Source of the DNA: Bradyrhizobium sp. WSM3983
Lineage (GTDB): Bacteria > Pseudomonadota > Alphaproteobacteria > Rhizobiales > Xanthobacteraceae
DNA: 64,000 nt
Reading direction: 5' to 3'
NCBI RefSeq assembly: GCF_000473045.1
Contig: NZ_AXAY01000011.1
Coordinates: 1-64,000 of the forward strand
Shown here: positions 33,513-42,989 of the stretch, in pieces
How positions within the stretch are numbered: the stretch's first letter is position 1
Layout: each line of letters begins with the position of its first letter
Program-made: the position numbers and the translations under genes
Notes under the pieces: model-generated
The model's database searches: none
What the model saw: only the letters and a program-made list of their open reading frames with translations
What the model was told of the DNA's origin: nothing

Positions 33513-33998
33513 TACTTCTTTGGCTTTGCGCAGTTCCGCGCCATCTGCTGTACCGAATTGGCGCTATGGTCCGCTAGAGCATGGCCGCAGTGACCGCGGT
33601 ATATCTCAGGCGCAGATATCCCCTTTCCCCCTTTAAACGCTCGCGCCGCACGTGTGCAACTCTTTGCGGCTTTCGGGATGCCCCACCGGTTAATGTCGGT
33701 TATTGGGCCCGAAGCGGCCTGCAATGGATGGGCAGAGCATGTCCGCTCTGCCCATCCATTCAGACGTCCACCTGTACTGCTATTGCGAGTGCGTCATCGA
33801 CTTCTATTGGCCCGGAGCCGTATGTGAGGGCAGCGCAGAGCACGTCTGCTCTGCCCCCAATTGGAGACGTACTTGCGTCCAATTCGAGCGATGACAGGGC
33901 CGATTTTGACCCCAAGTCGACATCACCTGTGACCTCAAGGCATGCGCCCCCACGAGATCGCATGATCGCGCAGCACGTGAGGGACGTCGTCGAACCGA
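33513..33998. other. 485-bp intergenic region with two related hairpins
   Basis: No gene recognised. Besides the long hairpin at 33723-33760, a second stem GCAGAGCA/TGCTCTGC (33835-33842 with 33847-33854) shares its core. The text around 33690-33715 (AATGTCGGTTATTGGGCCC) resembles intergenic repeats I recall from Bradyrhizobium. Confidence 0.4.
33723..33760. repeat. Hairpin with 16-bp perfect arms
   Basis: AATGGATGGGCAGAGC at 33723-33738 pairs with GCTCTGCCCATCCATT at 33745-33760 around a 6-base loop. There is no T-run, so a rho-independent terminator is unlikely. It lies 210 bp after the cyclase gene and before the 3' end of a convergent VOC gene. Confidence 0.75.
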
Positions 33999-34433
33999 TC
34001 ACCTTCTGCCTAGATCTTCTGCGAAACGGAGCAAGTAACCATCTGGATCCTGCACCAAAAATTGCCTGTTGCCCCGCTCTTCGCCCGCAATCTCGTACCA
34101 GGCATCGTGACACTCTCTGAAAAGTGGCCAATTCGCTTTCCTCAAGGCTTCAACGAGGGGAGCGACCGAGTTAACGAACATCTGGAAGTTAATCCCGCGT
34201 CCTAATGGACGCTCAAGTTTCCCAGTCTCCCAATTGCCATTTCGTTGTTTTAACATGAGCTGAGAGCCTTGCAGCTCTATGTGCATGAAGCGGCTTGCAG
34301 GTCGCTGATATGCGATCTGAAAGCCCAGTATCCTGCACCAGAACGCCTCGCTCTGCTGCAAATCAAACACGTCCAACTCGGGGACCAGCCGAGCGAAGCC
34401 GCCGGTAGGCAATCTGCTCTTCGATGTTTCCAT
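33999..34433 (-). CDS. Bleomycin-resistance-like VOC protein
   Basis: A 144-residue single-domain protein of the bleomycin/antibiotic-binding branch of the VOC superfamily: LVPELDVFDLQQSEAFWCRILGFQIAYQRP, then FMHIELQGSQLMLKQ and the C-terminal FLVQDPDGYLLRFAEDLG. Such proteins bind glycopeptide-like drugs as dimers; metal ligands are incomplete, which favours binding over catalysis. The actual ligand is unknown. It converges on the cyclase gene from the other strand. Confidence 0.87.
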   Translation of the reverse strand: METSKSRLPTGGFARLVPELDVFDLQQSEAFWCRILGFQIAYQRPASRFMHIELQGSQLMLKQRNGNWETGKLERPLGRGINFQMFVNSVAPLVEALRKANWPLFRECHDAWYEIAGEERGNRQFLVQDPDGYLLRFAEDLGRR

Positions 34434-34796
34434 TACCCGCGAGCCTCCCCGGTGCAGCGCTAGTCACTCGCGTTCTTAGCATTCGCGAGCCGCGTTGACG
34501 ATCGCTTCTCGCCGTATGAGAGCCGCCGCGGACGTCCGCCCTTGGCCCGTGGCTGAACTCAGCCCAGAGCGCGGGGATGTCGGCTTCATAGAGGTGACCC
34601 GACCAAGGTCATTCTGGCTCAAGGTCATTCTGGCTATGGAGGGTAGCCTTTGACAAGGTGACCTTGGAGGCGCAGACGCCGCGCCCCATCGTCCCACCCC
34701 GCTAAGACACCCTCTGTACAAAGCCACCTCTTGCGACAAAGATTGCTCAGCTTGCGTGACCTTTCCGTCGTCTTCGGGGAGCAGATATGCTGCGAC
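34434..34796. other. 363-bp intergenic region, nothing recognised
   Basis: The VOC gene and the ABC binding protein diverge from here. A 12-bp direct repeat (AAGGTCATTCTGGCT at about 34610 and 34621) is present. Possible promoters were not identified. Confidence 0.35.
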
Positions 34797-35760
34797 GCAA
34801 CTTCATTCAAATTTTGGGCACTACAGTTTTGTCCTGGCCTAGTCTGGCAACGGGCCAGACAACGAAGAAAGTTTGGCGGATCGCATATCTGTATCCGGGC
34901 TCTCTCGCGAACCCGGCTGATCATGCGGTTTTCGATGTTTTCGCGCGGAGATGAAGCGTCTTGGCTATATCGAAGGTCAGAACCTTATCATAGACGACCG
35001 GAGCGCCGAGGGAAGGCTTGAACGTTTGCCCGCGTTCTTGACCGAGTTGATTGGTCTACATCCCGACGTCATCGTTGCCATTACGACTCCGGCCATTGTT
35101 GCAGCCCAACGCGCAACGGCGACCATCCCGATCATCATGGCCCCAGCGACGGATCCCATTGGATCGGGTTTCATCAAGAGCTTCTCCCATCCGGGCGGCA
35201 ATATTACCGGCATGGCCAACATGATGGGCGATTCCGTCGGCAAGGCCGTCGAACTCCTCCACGCGATCGTCCCATCGGTTAAGCGCATTGCCGTATTGAC
35301 GTCCAACAATCCAACGCATCCTGAACAGTACCAATTGGCCAAAATTGCCGCAAATACTCTAGGCGTATCGGCGATTCAGGTAGCGGCTCCGACGCCCGAC
35401 GATCTTGAGGCCGCTTTTGAGACAATGAAGCGGGAAAGCTGCGATGCCCTCTTTGTGCTCGGAGATGTGACGCGACCAACCATTCCCGGCTTGGCTGCGA
35501 AGTCAAAACTGCCGGCAGTCTATCAATCGAGCCCATTCATGCCTCTGGGCGCGCTGGCGAGTTATCATCCCAAGATCGAGGCGATCTACATAAAGGTCGC
35601 GCAGTACGTCGACCGCATTTTCAAAGGGGCCAACCCGGCCGATTACCCAGTCGAACAGCCGGTAATTTTCGAGCTTGGTGTAAATCTGAAAACGGCCGCG
35701 GCGCTTGGCGTTACAATTCCGGACAGTGTCTTAGCGCGGGCCGATCGAATCATTGAGTAG
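34797..35760 (+). pseudogene. ABC transporter substrate-binding protein (COG2984 type), frameshifted
   Basis: ATG 34797 starts MLRRNFIQILGTTVLSWPSLATGQ, a leader typical of these periplasmic proteins, and reads to about 34945 before meeting TGA. The family continues one base later as MKRLGYIEGQNLIIDDRSAEG and runs to 35760 with PDVIVAITTPAIVAAQRAT, GLAAKSKLPAVYQ and LGVTIPDSVLARADRIIE. Together they give a full ~320-residue protein. One extra base between about 34930 and 34950 is enough. Ligands in the family include aromatic amino acids. No ABC permease or ATPase is adjacent, so it was an orphan even when intact. Confidence 0.82.
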
Positions 35761-36125
35761 ACGCGGACCATTTCCGCTTCTGGCCCGAAGCCGACGTCGA
35801 TGGCGAACTCGGCCAAGTCAGCTTCTGGCCCCTTACCAGACATCGAGCCTTGTTCGGCTTAAACCCGTTGTATCTACCAAATTCGACACACGCCGCCTCT
35901 ATCGTCCGCCAAGCGGATCGCGACCTCGCATTCCCGGCCTTGTCAGCTTCGCGATCTGCCCGCGGCTGATCTTTCGAAAAAGCAGCGAGGAGCCTGGCCC
36001 CGGCACGCCGGGCTTTTTCTTTGCCGCAGTGCGATCACGATGGCATTCGCCGGGTCCTTGCGCCATGCTGCGCTCCAAGCCTCGACAAGAAGGCCCTCAA
36101 TCACCATCCATCAGGGCAGGAAACC
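35761..36125. other. Right edge of the accessory block and leader of takP copy 2
   Basis: Contains the right copy of the 19-bp repeat (35959-35977), preceded by CAGCTTCGCGATC that resembles the takP 3' end, then a terminator-like structure (about 35992-36018: GCCCCGGC/GCCGGGC stem with a bulge, then TTTTTCTTTG). The remaining ~100 bp before ATG 36126 is the leader of the second TakP gene. No gene is seen at 35761-35958. Confidence 0.5.
35959..35977 (+). repeat. 19-bp direct repeat, right copy
   Basis: Identical to 21474-21492 (CCCGCGGCTGATCTTTCGA). In the left copy these bases encode the end of a TakP-like protein; here no TakP frame precedes them, so this looks like a displaced 3' end of that gene lying directly upstream of its paralogue. 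Confidence 0.7.
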
Positions 36126-37214
36126 ATGAAGAGAAGAGACTTCATCAAGGTCACAGGACTTGGTGCGGCGGGTGCCGCGACGCTCGCGGCTCCCGCGATC
36201 GCGCAGTCGATGCCGGAGATCAAATGGCGCATGCCGACGAGCTGGCCGAAATCGCTCGACACGCTCTATGGCGGCGCCGAGATGATGGCCAAGGCCGTCG
36301 CCGAGGCGACCGACAATAAATTCCAGATCCAGACATTTGCCGGCGGCGAAATCGTCCCCGGACTGCAAGTGCTCGACGCCGTGCAGAACGGCACCTGCGA
36401 AATCGGTCACACCGCTTCGTACTATTACTTCGGCAAGGATCCGACCTTCACCTTCGGCTCGTCGGTGCCGTTCGGGCCCAACATGCGCATCAACCAGGCC
36501 TGGTACATGCTGGGCGGGGGCCGGGAGGTCCTCAACGAGTTCTACAAGAGCTACAACGTCACCTCGCTGCTCGCCGGCAATACCGGCTGTCAGATGGGCG
36601 GCTGGTTCCGCAAGGAGATCAAAACGGTCAATGACCTCAAGGGACTGAAGTTCCGCATCGGCGGCTTCGCCGGGCGTGTGCTTCAGAAGCTCGGTGCGGT
36701 CCCGCAGCAGATCGCCGGCGGCGACATTTATCCAGCGTTGGAGAAGGGCACCATCGACGCCGCCGAGTGGGTCGGTCCCTATGACGACGAGAAGCTCGGC
36801 TTCTACAAGGTTGCGCCGCACTACTACTATCCGGGATGGTGGGAAGGCGGCCCCATGTTGATTACGTTTGTCAATCTCGATAAGTGGAACGCCCTACCGA
36901 AATACTATCAGAGCGCGCTCGAGCAGGCCGGCCACCTAGCCAACAACTGGATGATGGCGAAATATGATCAGGCCAATCCGCAGGCGCTGCGCCGGCTGCT
37001 CGCAGGCGGTACAAAGCTGCACGCCTTCCCGCACGAGGTCATGGAGGCCTCCTTCAAGGCCGCCAAGGAGCTGCACAGCGAGATTGCCACCACCAATCCG
37101 AGCTTCAAGAAGGTCTATGAATCGCTGACCAACTTCTCGAACAACGATTATTCGTGGTTCCAGGTTGCCGAGCTCAGCTACGACAGCTTCATGGCGCGTC
37201 ACGCGCAGAGCTGA
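36126..37214 (+). CDS. TakP-like TRAP transporter solute-binding protein (copy 2)
   Basis: A 362-residue periplasmic protein with a twin-arginine leader (MKRRDFIKVTGLGAAGAATL, cleavage after APAIAQ) and the TakP body: SWPKSLDTLYGGAEMM, GGEIVPGLQVLD, NTGCQMGGWFRKEIKT and EWVGPYDDEKLGF. It is clearly a paralogue of the protein at 20393-21484. It is followed by a response regulator/kinase pair on the same strand and, 6 kb on, by divergent TRAP permease genes. It may supply the TRAP system encoded at 42990-45252. The ribosome site is weak (CAGGAAACC). Confidence 0.92.
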   Translation: MKRRDFIKVTGLGAAGAATLAAPAIAQSMPEIKWRMPTSWPKSLDTLYGGAEMMAKAVAEATDNKFQIQTFAGGEIVPGLQVLDAVQNGTCEIGHTASYYYFGKDPTFTFGSSVPFGPNMRINQAWYMLGGGREVLNEFYKSYNVTSLLAGNTGCQMGGWFRKEIKTVNDLKGLKFRIGGFAGRVLQKLGAVPQQIAGGDIYPALEKGTIDAAEWVGPYDDEKLGFYKVAPHYYYPGWWEGGPMLITFVNLDKWNALPKYYQSALEQAGHLANNWMMAKYDQANPQALRRLLAGGTKLHAFPHEVMEASFKAAKELHSEIATTNPSFKKVYESLTNFSNNDYSWFQVAELSYDSFMARHAQS

Positions 37215-37228
37215 GCTGCATCGGCGTC

Positions 37229-37258
37229 GCGAAAGCCTCGGAGCGAAGGCTCCGGGGC
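37229..37258 (+). terminator. Stem-loop after takP copy 2
   Basis: AGCCTCGGAGC and GCTCCGGGGCT form an 11-bp stem with one mismatch around GAAG, 15 bp past the stop. Only a short AT-rich tail follows, so termination strength is uncertain. Confidence 0.5.
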
Positions 37259-37498
37259 TATTCGTTCGCACCGCTGCCCTTATGCAGGAAAGCGGCAATG
37301 CCCTTGGCGCGCCCCCAACAACGTTCGCGGCGTTGTGAAGACACGCCCTGATTGCCTTACACGAGCCTGACGGAACGGAGCGACCGGTCCACCTGCCGGG
37401 GTGCTTTTTTCGCTGGCCGAGGCGACCGGAATGGTGGAAGAGAGCGATGATGCGGCGCGAGCCGCGTGATTGCACCGGACCCATCCGGCGGACATGCG

Positions 37499-38173
37499 AT
37501 GCGCCTTCTGATCGTCGAGGACAATGTCGAACTCTCGCGGCTCGTGGCCAGCGGGCTGGCGGCCGCCGGCTATGAGAGCGATATCGTCGGGAGCACCGAG
37601 GAGGCGCGCGAGGCGGTGCACAATGTCAGCTATGCCGCGATGATCCTCGACCTCGGCCTGCCCGACGGCGACGGCCTGTCGGTGCTGCGCGAGCTGCGGC
37701 GGCAGATGGAGCCGCTGCCGGTGCTGGTGTTGACGGCGCGCGGCGGCTTGCAGGACCGCGTCACGGGCTTACGCAGCGGTGCCGACGACTACCTCGCAAA
37801 GCCGTTCGCGATGGAGGAACTGGTGGCGCGGCTGGAGGCGATCCTGCGCCGTCCGGGCCAACTGCTGGGCCGCTCGCTGCGGCTTGCCAATCTCGTCTAC
37901 GACACCGAAAGCCGCCAGATCTTCGTCGACGACAAGCCGCGGATCATCTCGTCGCGCGAGACCTCGGTGCTGGAGATCCTGCTGCGCCGGCAGGGGCGGG
38001 TGGTGCCGAAGAAGAACGTCGAAGATCACATCTTCGGGCTCGAGGGCGAGGTCGCCTCCAACGCGGTCGAGGTGTACGTCTCCCGGCTGCGCAAACAGCT
38101 CGCCGAGCATGGCGCCAAGGTCGTGATCCACACCATCCGCGGCGTCGGCTACATGATGGCCGAGGAGAAATAG
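37499..38173 (+). CDS. OmpR-family response regulator
   Basis: A 224-residue two-component regulator. The receiver domain (1-115) has acidic residues E7/D8, the phosphorylated Asp51 in ILDLGLPDGDG, a T in VLTARGG and the Lys in LAKPF. The C-terminal winged helix (about 125-220) contains VEVYVSRLRKQL and IHTIRGVGYMM. ATG 37499 is preferred; a TTG at 37466 is in frame. The kinase gene begins one base after its stop. Similar pairs of the TctD/TctE type control tricarboxylate uptake, which suits the TRAP surroundings; the target itself is inferred. Confidence 0.92.
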   Translation: MRLLIVEDNVELSRLVASGLAAAGYESDIVGSTEEAREAVHNVSYAAMILDLGLPDGDGLSVLRELRRQMEPLPVLVLTARGGLQDRVTGLRSGADDYLAKPFAMEELVARLEAILRRPGQLLGRSLRLANLVYDTESRQIFVDDKPRIISSRETSVLEILLRRQGRVVPKKNVEDHIFGLEGEVASNAVEVYVSRLRKQLAEHGAKVVIHTIRGVGYMMAEEK

Positions 38174-38174
38174 C

Positions 38175-39524
38175 GTGGCCGCCGCCGGGTCGTTTACCAG
38201 GCCGTCGTTCAAATCGCTGATCTCGCGCATCGTGTTCATGCACATCATCGCGGTCGCGGTGGTCGCGATCTTCCTGCCACTGGTTCTGTTCTGGCTCTTG
38301 AACTCCGAGATCGACCAGCTGCATCGCGCTGCGATGCGCGCCCAGGCCGAGACGCTGGCGGAACGTATCGCGGTCCGGCCCGACGGCAAGGTGACGTTCA
38401 ATCTGCCCGAGAGCCTTCGCGGCCTCTATTCGGAAGCCTATGGCCGCTACCAGTACGACATCCGAGACGCCGACGGCCGCCTGCTGTTCTCGTCGCACAA
38501 GAAGACCGGTGACGTGGAATCAGAGTCGATTTCCGGCGCTGACGTGACCCAGACGATCGGCGACACCACGGTTCGCATCCAGGTGGCCGAAGACCTGTCG
38601 CATCGCGACGTCATCACTGACGACATCGTGTCCAACTTCTTCCGCCGGGTCGGGTGGATCACCATTCCCATTCTGCTGATCCTGCTCGCCATCGATATCA
38701 TCATCTTCCGCCGCGCGATCGCGCCGCTGTGGAAGGCGTCCGAGGAAGCCAGCAATATCGGCCCGGCGCGTACGCACATCCGCCTGCCGACGGAGCAGAT
38801 TCCGCGCGAGATCATGCCGCTCGTCACCGCCGTCAACCAGGCGCTGGACCGCCTCGAGGACGGTTTTCGCGTGCAGCGCCAGTTCACGGCCGACGCCGCC
38901 CACCAATTGCGCACGCCGCTCGCGATTCTGCGCACACGGATCGAGACGCTTGGCGACCGCGCGGCAAGGCAGGCGCTGCATGACGACATCGAGGGCATGA
39001 GCCGGATCGTCGCGCAGCTGCTGGAGATCGCTGAGCTCGACACGCTGGTGCTCGATCCCGGTGAGACCGCCGACTTGCGCGCCGTCTGCGCCGAGGTCGT
39101 GGGCGCGATCGCGCCGTTCGCGATCGCGCAGCACAAGGACATCGCGCTCCGGGGCGCCGATGCGCCGGTGATGATTCACGGCAATTCCGAGATGCTGCAG
39201 CGCGCGGTCTTCAACCTCGCCGAAAACGCCATCAAGTTCACCGCGAAAGAGACCTCGGTCGACGTCGAGGTCGGCGACGATGGTTCGGTGCGCGTGCGCG
39301 ATTGCGGTCCGGGCGTCACGGAAGCCGAACGCGACCTGATCTTCCAGCGCTTCTGGCGCAGGGATCGCCAGCGCAGCGACGGCGCGGGCTTGGGCCTTTC
39401 GATCGTGCGCGGCGTCGCCGACGATCACGCCGCAACGGTTGCAGTGGACAATCTCCCCGGCGGCGGTGCCGAGTTCACGCTGCGGTTCAGGCTGGCGGAC
39501 AAGGCCGTCGCAGCACCCGCCTAG
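38175..39524 (+). CDS. Sensor histidine kinase, TctE/QseC-like
   Basis: A 449-residue inner-membrane kinase: first membrane helix at about 20-42, a periplasmic sensor region (about 45-160), second helix at about 162-182 (TIPILLILLAIDIIIF), HAMP-like linker, HisKA with DAAHQLRTPLAIL (phosphorylated His about 243), N box LAENAIKF, G1 DCGPGVTEAE and G2 GAGLGLSIVRG. GTG 38175 is separated from the regulator stop by one base, so the pair is translationally coupled. The periplasmic region may read the ligand or the TakP-like protein; this is inference. Confidence 0.9.
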   Translation: MAAAGSFTRPSFKSLISRIVFMHIIAVAVVAIFLPLVLFWLLNSEIDQLHRAAMRAQAETLAERIAVRPDGKVTFNLPESLRGLYSEAYGRYQYDIRDADGRLLFSSHKKTGDVESESISGADVTQTIGDTTVRIQVAEDLSHRDVITDDIVSNFFRRVGWITIPILLILLAIDIIIFRRAIAPLWKASEEASNIGPARTHIRLPTEQIPREIMPLVTAVNQALDRLEDGFRVQRQFTADAAHQLRTPLAILRTRIETLGDRAARQALHDDIEGMSRIVAQLLEIAELDTLVLDPGETADLRAVCAEVVGAIAPFAIAQHKDIALRGADAPVMIHGNSEMLQRAVFNLAENAIKFTAKETSVDVEVGDDGSVRVRDCGPGVTEAERDLIFQRFWRRDRQRSDGAGLGLSIVRGVADDHAATVAVDNLPGGGAEFTLRFRLADKAVAAPA

Positions 39525-39752
39525 AGCGGATCGCATCATCCGATACACTCGCGTGCGAACGGGCCAGCTCTTCCAGCAAGCGGAAGTCGGGAAGGCGGCG
39601 GACTCGCCGCTCCGCAGCATCATGCCAAGTTATTTTGAGAGAAGTGCGATGAGACCGTGCGCTCGCCTCTTCCAGACGTCATGATGTCGTGCCATTCTAA
39701 ATTGTGCGCCTGTTTGGTGCAACTGGAATGAAAGATTTGGGGAAGACAGATC

Positions 39753-41504
39753 ATGCATCGTCTATGTCTCATCGGTGCGGCCGCAGGTGTTCTTGTCGTG
39801 GCTGCTTGCACGCCCGCCATGGCGACGCAGTGCACAAGCTTGCAAACGCTCGCTCTTGAGCAGACGACCATCACATCGGCGACCGATGTTATTTCCGGCG
39901 TTTTCGCCATTCCAGGCACCAACCCGGCGCAGTACCTCACGGGATTGCCGACGTTTTGTCGTGTCACGGCGACGATCGCGCCCACGACCGACTCGTCGAT
40001 CAAGATTGAGGTCTGGCTGCCGGAAAGCACATGGGGCGGACGATTTCTCGGCCTCGGAAGTGGCGGGTTCGGCGGCTTCATCGACTACGGCGCTCTCGCC
40101 TTGCGCCTCAAAGCCGGATATGCGGTCGCCAACACCGGTCTCGGCACCGGGGTCTCGGGGTGCACCAACTACTTCTGCGGTTCCAACGGCAATCAGGGCA
40201 ACACGCTCGCAATTGCGTTGGGGGAGCCGGCCAATCCGACCGCTGGTCTCTATGGGCACCCGGAACGGATCACGGATTTCGGCCATCGGGCGATTCACCT
40301 GATGACGGTGCAGGGCAAGGCGATCACCGCGGCGTTTTATCAACGGAACGCCGACAAGAGCTATTTCTTCGGTTGCTCGACCGGCGGCCAGAACGCGTTG
40401 ATGGAGGCGCAGCGCTATCCTGACGACTACGACGGCATCATGGCCGGCGCAGCGCCCTTCAATCGCTCACGCTCGTATGCAGGAACGCCTTACGGGTGGC
40501 AGATCGCGCATGCAACTCCTGGAAGCCTCATGCAGGCCGGCCAGATGTCATTGATCAACAAGGCGGTGCTGGCGCACTGCGCCGGCCGGGATGGCGGCGT
40601 CAAGACTGACCAATTCCTGTCGGATCCGCGCGACTGCCATTTCGATCCAAAGGTTCTGCAATGTACGGGCGGTAACCTCCCGCCGGCGTGCCTGACCGCT
40701 GAGCAGGTCACGAGGATGCAGAGTTACTACGCCGGCGTCATCGACCCCGTGAACGGCGATGTGGTCTCTCCCGCGTATTCGCGCGGCACCGAGATTGAAG
40801 ACATCAACGCTCTCGGCCTCATGGGAAAGCAGCTGCTTCCGGAGCCGCTCTCCGACGGCCCCTTGTATTGGGTGTTCGGTCCAAGCTTCGGCCAGCCGGG
40901 GAGTGCCATCAACTATACGAATTTCGACATTCACCGCGATCTCAAAGCCGTGGATGACCAGCTCGCCGAGCCGATGAATGCCAACAGCACCGATCTCAGT
41001 GCGTTCCGCGCACATGGCGGCAAGCTGATCATGTACCACGGTTGGGCCGACCAGGGTGTTCCGTCGCAAGTCAGCATCAACTATTTCAATGCACTCGTGG
41101 AGCGCGACAGGCACGATTTCGAGCATTCGCGGCATGGTGTCGAGGAGGTGCGGTTCGATGAGAGGGGCGGCAAGCGATCCGCGCTGGAGAGGACCCAGAG
41201 CTATGCCCGGCTTTACATGGTCCCCGGCATGCATCACTGCGGCGGCGGACCCGGTCCAAACTCCTTCGTTCTCCTTCCATCGCTCGTGAACTGGGTCGAG
41301 AACGGCACGGCGCCGGATGCGGTCACTGCGACCAAATATGTCAACGACACTCCGCCCAACGTGCAGATGACGCGGCCGCTTTGCGTATTCCCCAAGATCG
41401 CGAAGTACAATGGAAGCGGCAGCGCCAACGATGCCGCGAGCTTTACTTGCGTCCCCGACGAGCACGACTTCAATCAGAAGCCGGCCCCGCAATACGGGCC
41501 GTGA
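39753..41504 (+). CDS. Tannase/feruloyl-esterase family hydrolase
   Basis: A 583-residue exported alpha/beta hydrolase. A Sec signal peptide (MHRLCLIGAAAGVLVVAACTPAMA) contains an AAC that could also be a lipobox. The catalytic Ser lies in YFFGCSTGGQNALMEAQRYP (about 209), the Asp in YHGWADQGVPS (about 432) and the His in MHHCGGGPG (about 495); the Cys-Ser...His-Cys pairing (GCS, HHC) is the hallmark of the tannase family. Likely substrates are aromatic carboxylic esters of plant origin such as ferulates or gallates. It lies among organic-acid uptake genes, which could take up the released acid. Confidence 0.9.
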   Translation: MHRLCLIGAAAGVLVVAACTPAMATQCTSLQTLALEQTTITSATDVISGVFAIPGTNPAQYLTGLPTFCRVTATIAPTTDSSIKIEVWLPESTWGGRFLGLGSGGFGGFIDYGALALRLKAGYAVANTGLGTGVSGCTNYFCGSNGNQGNTLAIALGEPANPTAGLYGHPERITDFGHRAIHLMTVQGKAITAAFYQRNADKSYFFGCSTGGQNALMEAQRYPDDYDGIMAGAAPFNRSRSYAGTPYGWQIAHATPGSLMQAGQMSLINKAVLAHCAGRDGGVKTDQFLSDPRDCHFDPKVLQCTGGNLPPACLTAEQVTRMQSYYAGVIDPVNGDVVSPAYSRGTEIEDINALGLMGKQLLPEPLSDGPLYWVFGPSFGQPGSAINYTNFDIHRDLKAVDDQLAEPMNANSTDLSAFRAHGGKLIMYHGWADQGVPSQVSINYFNALVERDRHDFEHSRHGVEEVRFDERGGKRSALERTQSYARLYMVPGMHHCGGGPGPNSFVLLPSLVNWVENGTAPDAVTATKYVNDTPPNVQMTRPLCVFPKIAKYNGSGSANDAASFTCVPDEHDFNQKPAPQYGP

Positions 41505-41590
41505 CGACTTGGCCCGTGTTCGGAGAGGGGACGATCTGAGCGTCGGCGAGTTCGATTGACTTCTTCCACAAGGTGAGAAGAAAGTGTCGA

Positions 41591-42880
41591 CTATTTCAGC
41601 TTGCCGGTCGACAAATCCATGATCATGCGCGTGGTCAGGTAGAGACGCGGCACGATGCTGTTGATCTGGACATATTCGGCGTCGTTGGAATGTGCGCCGA
41701 AGCCCGACAGGCCCATGCCTTCGACCACGGCGCCCTTGGTCTTGAGCGCGGCAAAGGCGGCATCAGTGCCGCCGCCTGTCGCCTTCTCGTCGACCTTGAG
41801 GGGCATTCCGAGCTCCTGATAGACCGTCTTGCCGTAGGCCGCGACATGGCGCGAGGCGTCGTTGGCCTCGAGCGGCGGACGGCGCACCTCGAACTTCAGC
41901 GCGACCTTGGAATCCGGCAGCAGGCGGTTCCTGATCTTGTCCTGCAGCGCCTTCTCCAGCTCGTCGAAATCCGACACCTTGAGCGCGCGCGCATCGGCCT
42001 GCGCCGAGGCCTCGGCCGGGATCACGTTGCGGTTGGTACCGGCCTTGGACACCGTCCAGTTCAGCTTCAGGCCCTGCTCGGGTTTTGACAGGTCCTTCAT
42101 CTGCAGCACCTGGTGCGAGAGCTCATAGAGCGCATTGATGCCGCCCTCGGGCCGTGCGCCGGCATGTGACGATTTTCCGATCACTGTCAGATAGGCAGAG
42201 CCGATGCCGCTGGTGGCGAGCCGCAGCGTGCCGTCGGTGCCGCCGCCCTCGAACGAAAACACCACGTCCTGATCGGCGGCGAATTTGGTGATGGTGCTGC
42301 GCCAGCCGGGCGAGGAGATCTCCTCGTCGCCATTCGTGAGCACGGTGAGCGTGCCATAGTCTTTGAAATTCAGCTTCTGCAGCATCGCCACGGTGTGGAG
42401 AATGAGCGCGACGCCCTGCTTGTCGTCGGCAATACCGAGGCCGTAGGCCTTGTCGCCGTCGATGCGGAACGGCTGGTCCTTCAGCATGCCCTTCAGGTAC
42501 ACCGTATCCATATGAGCGATCAGCATGATCTTCTTGCTGCCGGTGCCCTTGAACACAGCGTGCACGGCCGGGCCGATTTTCTCCGGCGTGTCGTCGAGGC
42601 GATAGATGTCGGTGGGTTGCAGGATCTCCACCGTGCCGCCGGCCTGCTTGAGCTGGTCGGCCACGCGGCCTGCGATCACGTTCAGGCCCTCGACGTCCTT
42701 GCTGCCGGATTCGATGCTGACGAGATCGCGCAGCGTGTCGAGCAGCGGCTGCTGCTCCTTCTGCGCCAGCGCATGAACCTCGGCTACCGGCTCGGCACGC
42801 GCCACGGTCGCGGCACAAACCAGCCAGAGCGAGGCGAGCAACGGACGAGCGAGCGATGGAGCGGTGTGCGATCGTGGCAT
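41591..42880 (-). CDS. M20-family metallopeptidase (glutamate carboxypeptidase-like), exported
   Basis: A 429-residue protein with a signal peptide (LARPLLASLWLVCAATVARA) and the M20 zinc-site residues: His and Asp in IAHMDTVYLKG, Asp in GLGIADDKQGV, the catalytic and binding Glu pair in NGDEEISSPG, and the His in GFGAHSNDAEY. The lid dimerisation domain (about 210-320) is present. Carboxypeptidase G2 is the closest known type; the substrate is probably an N-acylated amino acid or a dipeptide. ATG 42880 is chosen because it places the leader at the N-terminus. Next on the strand upstream are the TRAP permeases (110 bp). Confidence 0.9.
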   Translation of the reverse strand: MPRSHTAPSLARPLLASLWLVCAATVARAEPVAEVHALAQKEQQPLLDTLRDLVSIESGSKDVEGLNVIAGRVADQLKQAGGTVEILQPTDIYRLDDTPEKIGPAVHAVFKGTGSKKIMLIAHMDTVYLKGMLKDQPFRIDGDKAYGLGIADDKQGVALILHTVAMLQKLNFKDYGTLTVLTNGDEEISSPGWRSTITKFAADQDVVFSFEGGGTDGTLRLATSGIGSAYLTVIGKSSHAGARPEGGINALYELSHQVLQMKDLSKPEQGLKLNWTVSKAGTNRNVIPAEASAQADARALKVSDFDELEKALQDKIRNRLLPDSKVALKFEVRRPPLEANDASRHVAAYGKTVYQELGMPLKVDEKATGGGTDAAFAALKTKGAVVEGMGLSGFGAHSNDAEYVQINSIVPRLYLTTRMIMDLSTGKLK

Positions 42881-42989
42881 AAACGGCGGTCCATGGGTTG
42901 GAGGATGGCCCGGTATGCCCGCGTTTCCGGCGCGTGTCACGCGCGTCATGCTCCGCCTGGGCGGAGCATGACGGCGAGAGCCATGGCCG

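Noticed and set aside
33723..33760. Hairpin as a rho-independent terminator
   Set aside because: No T-run follows and it lies 210 bp past the cyclase stop.
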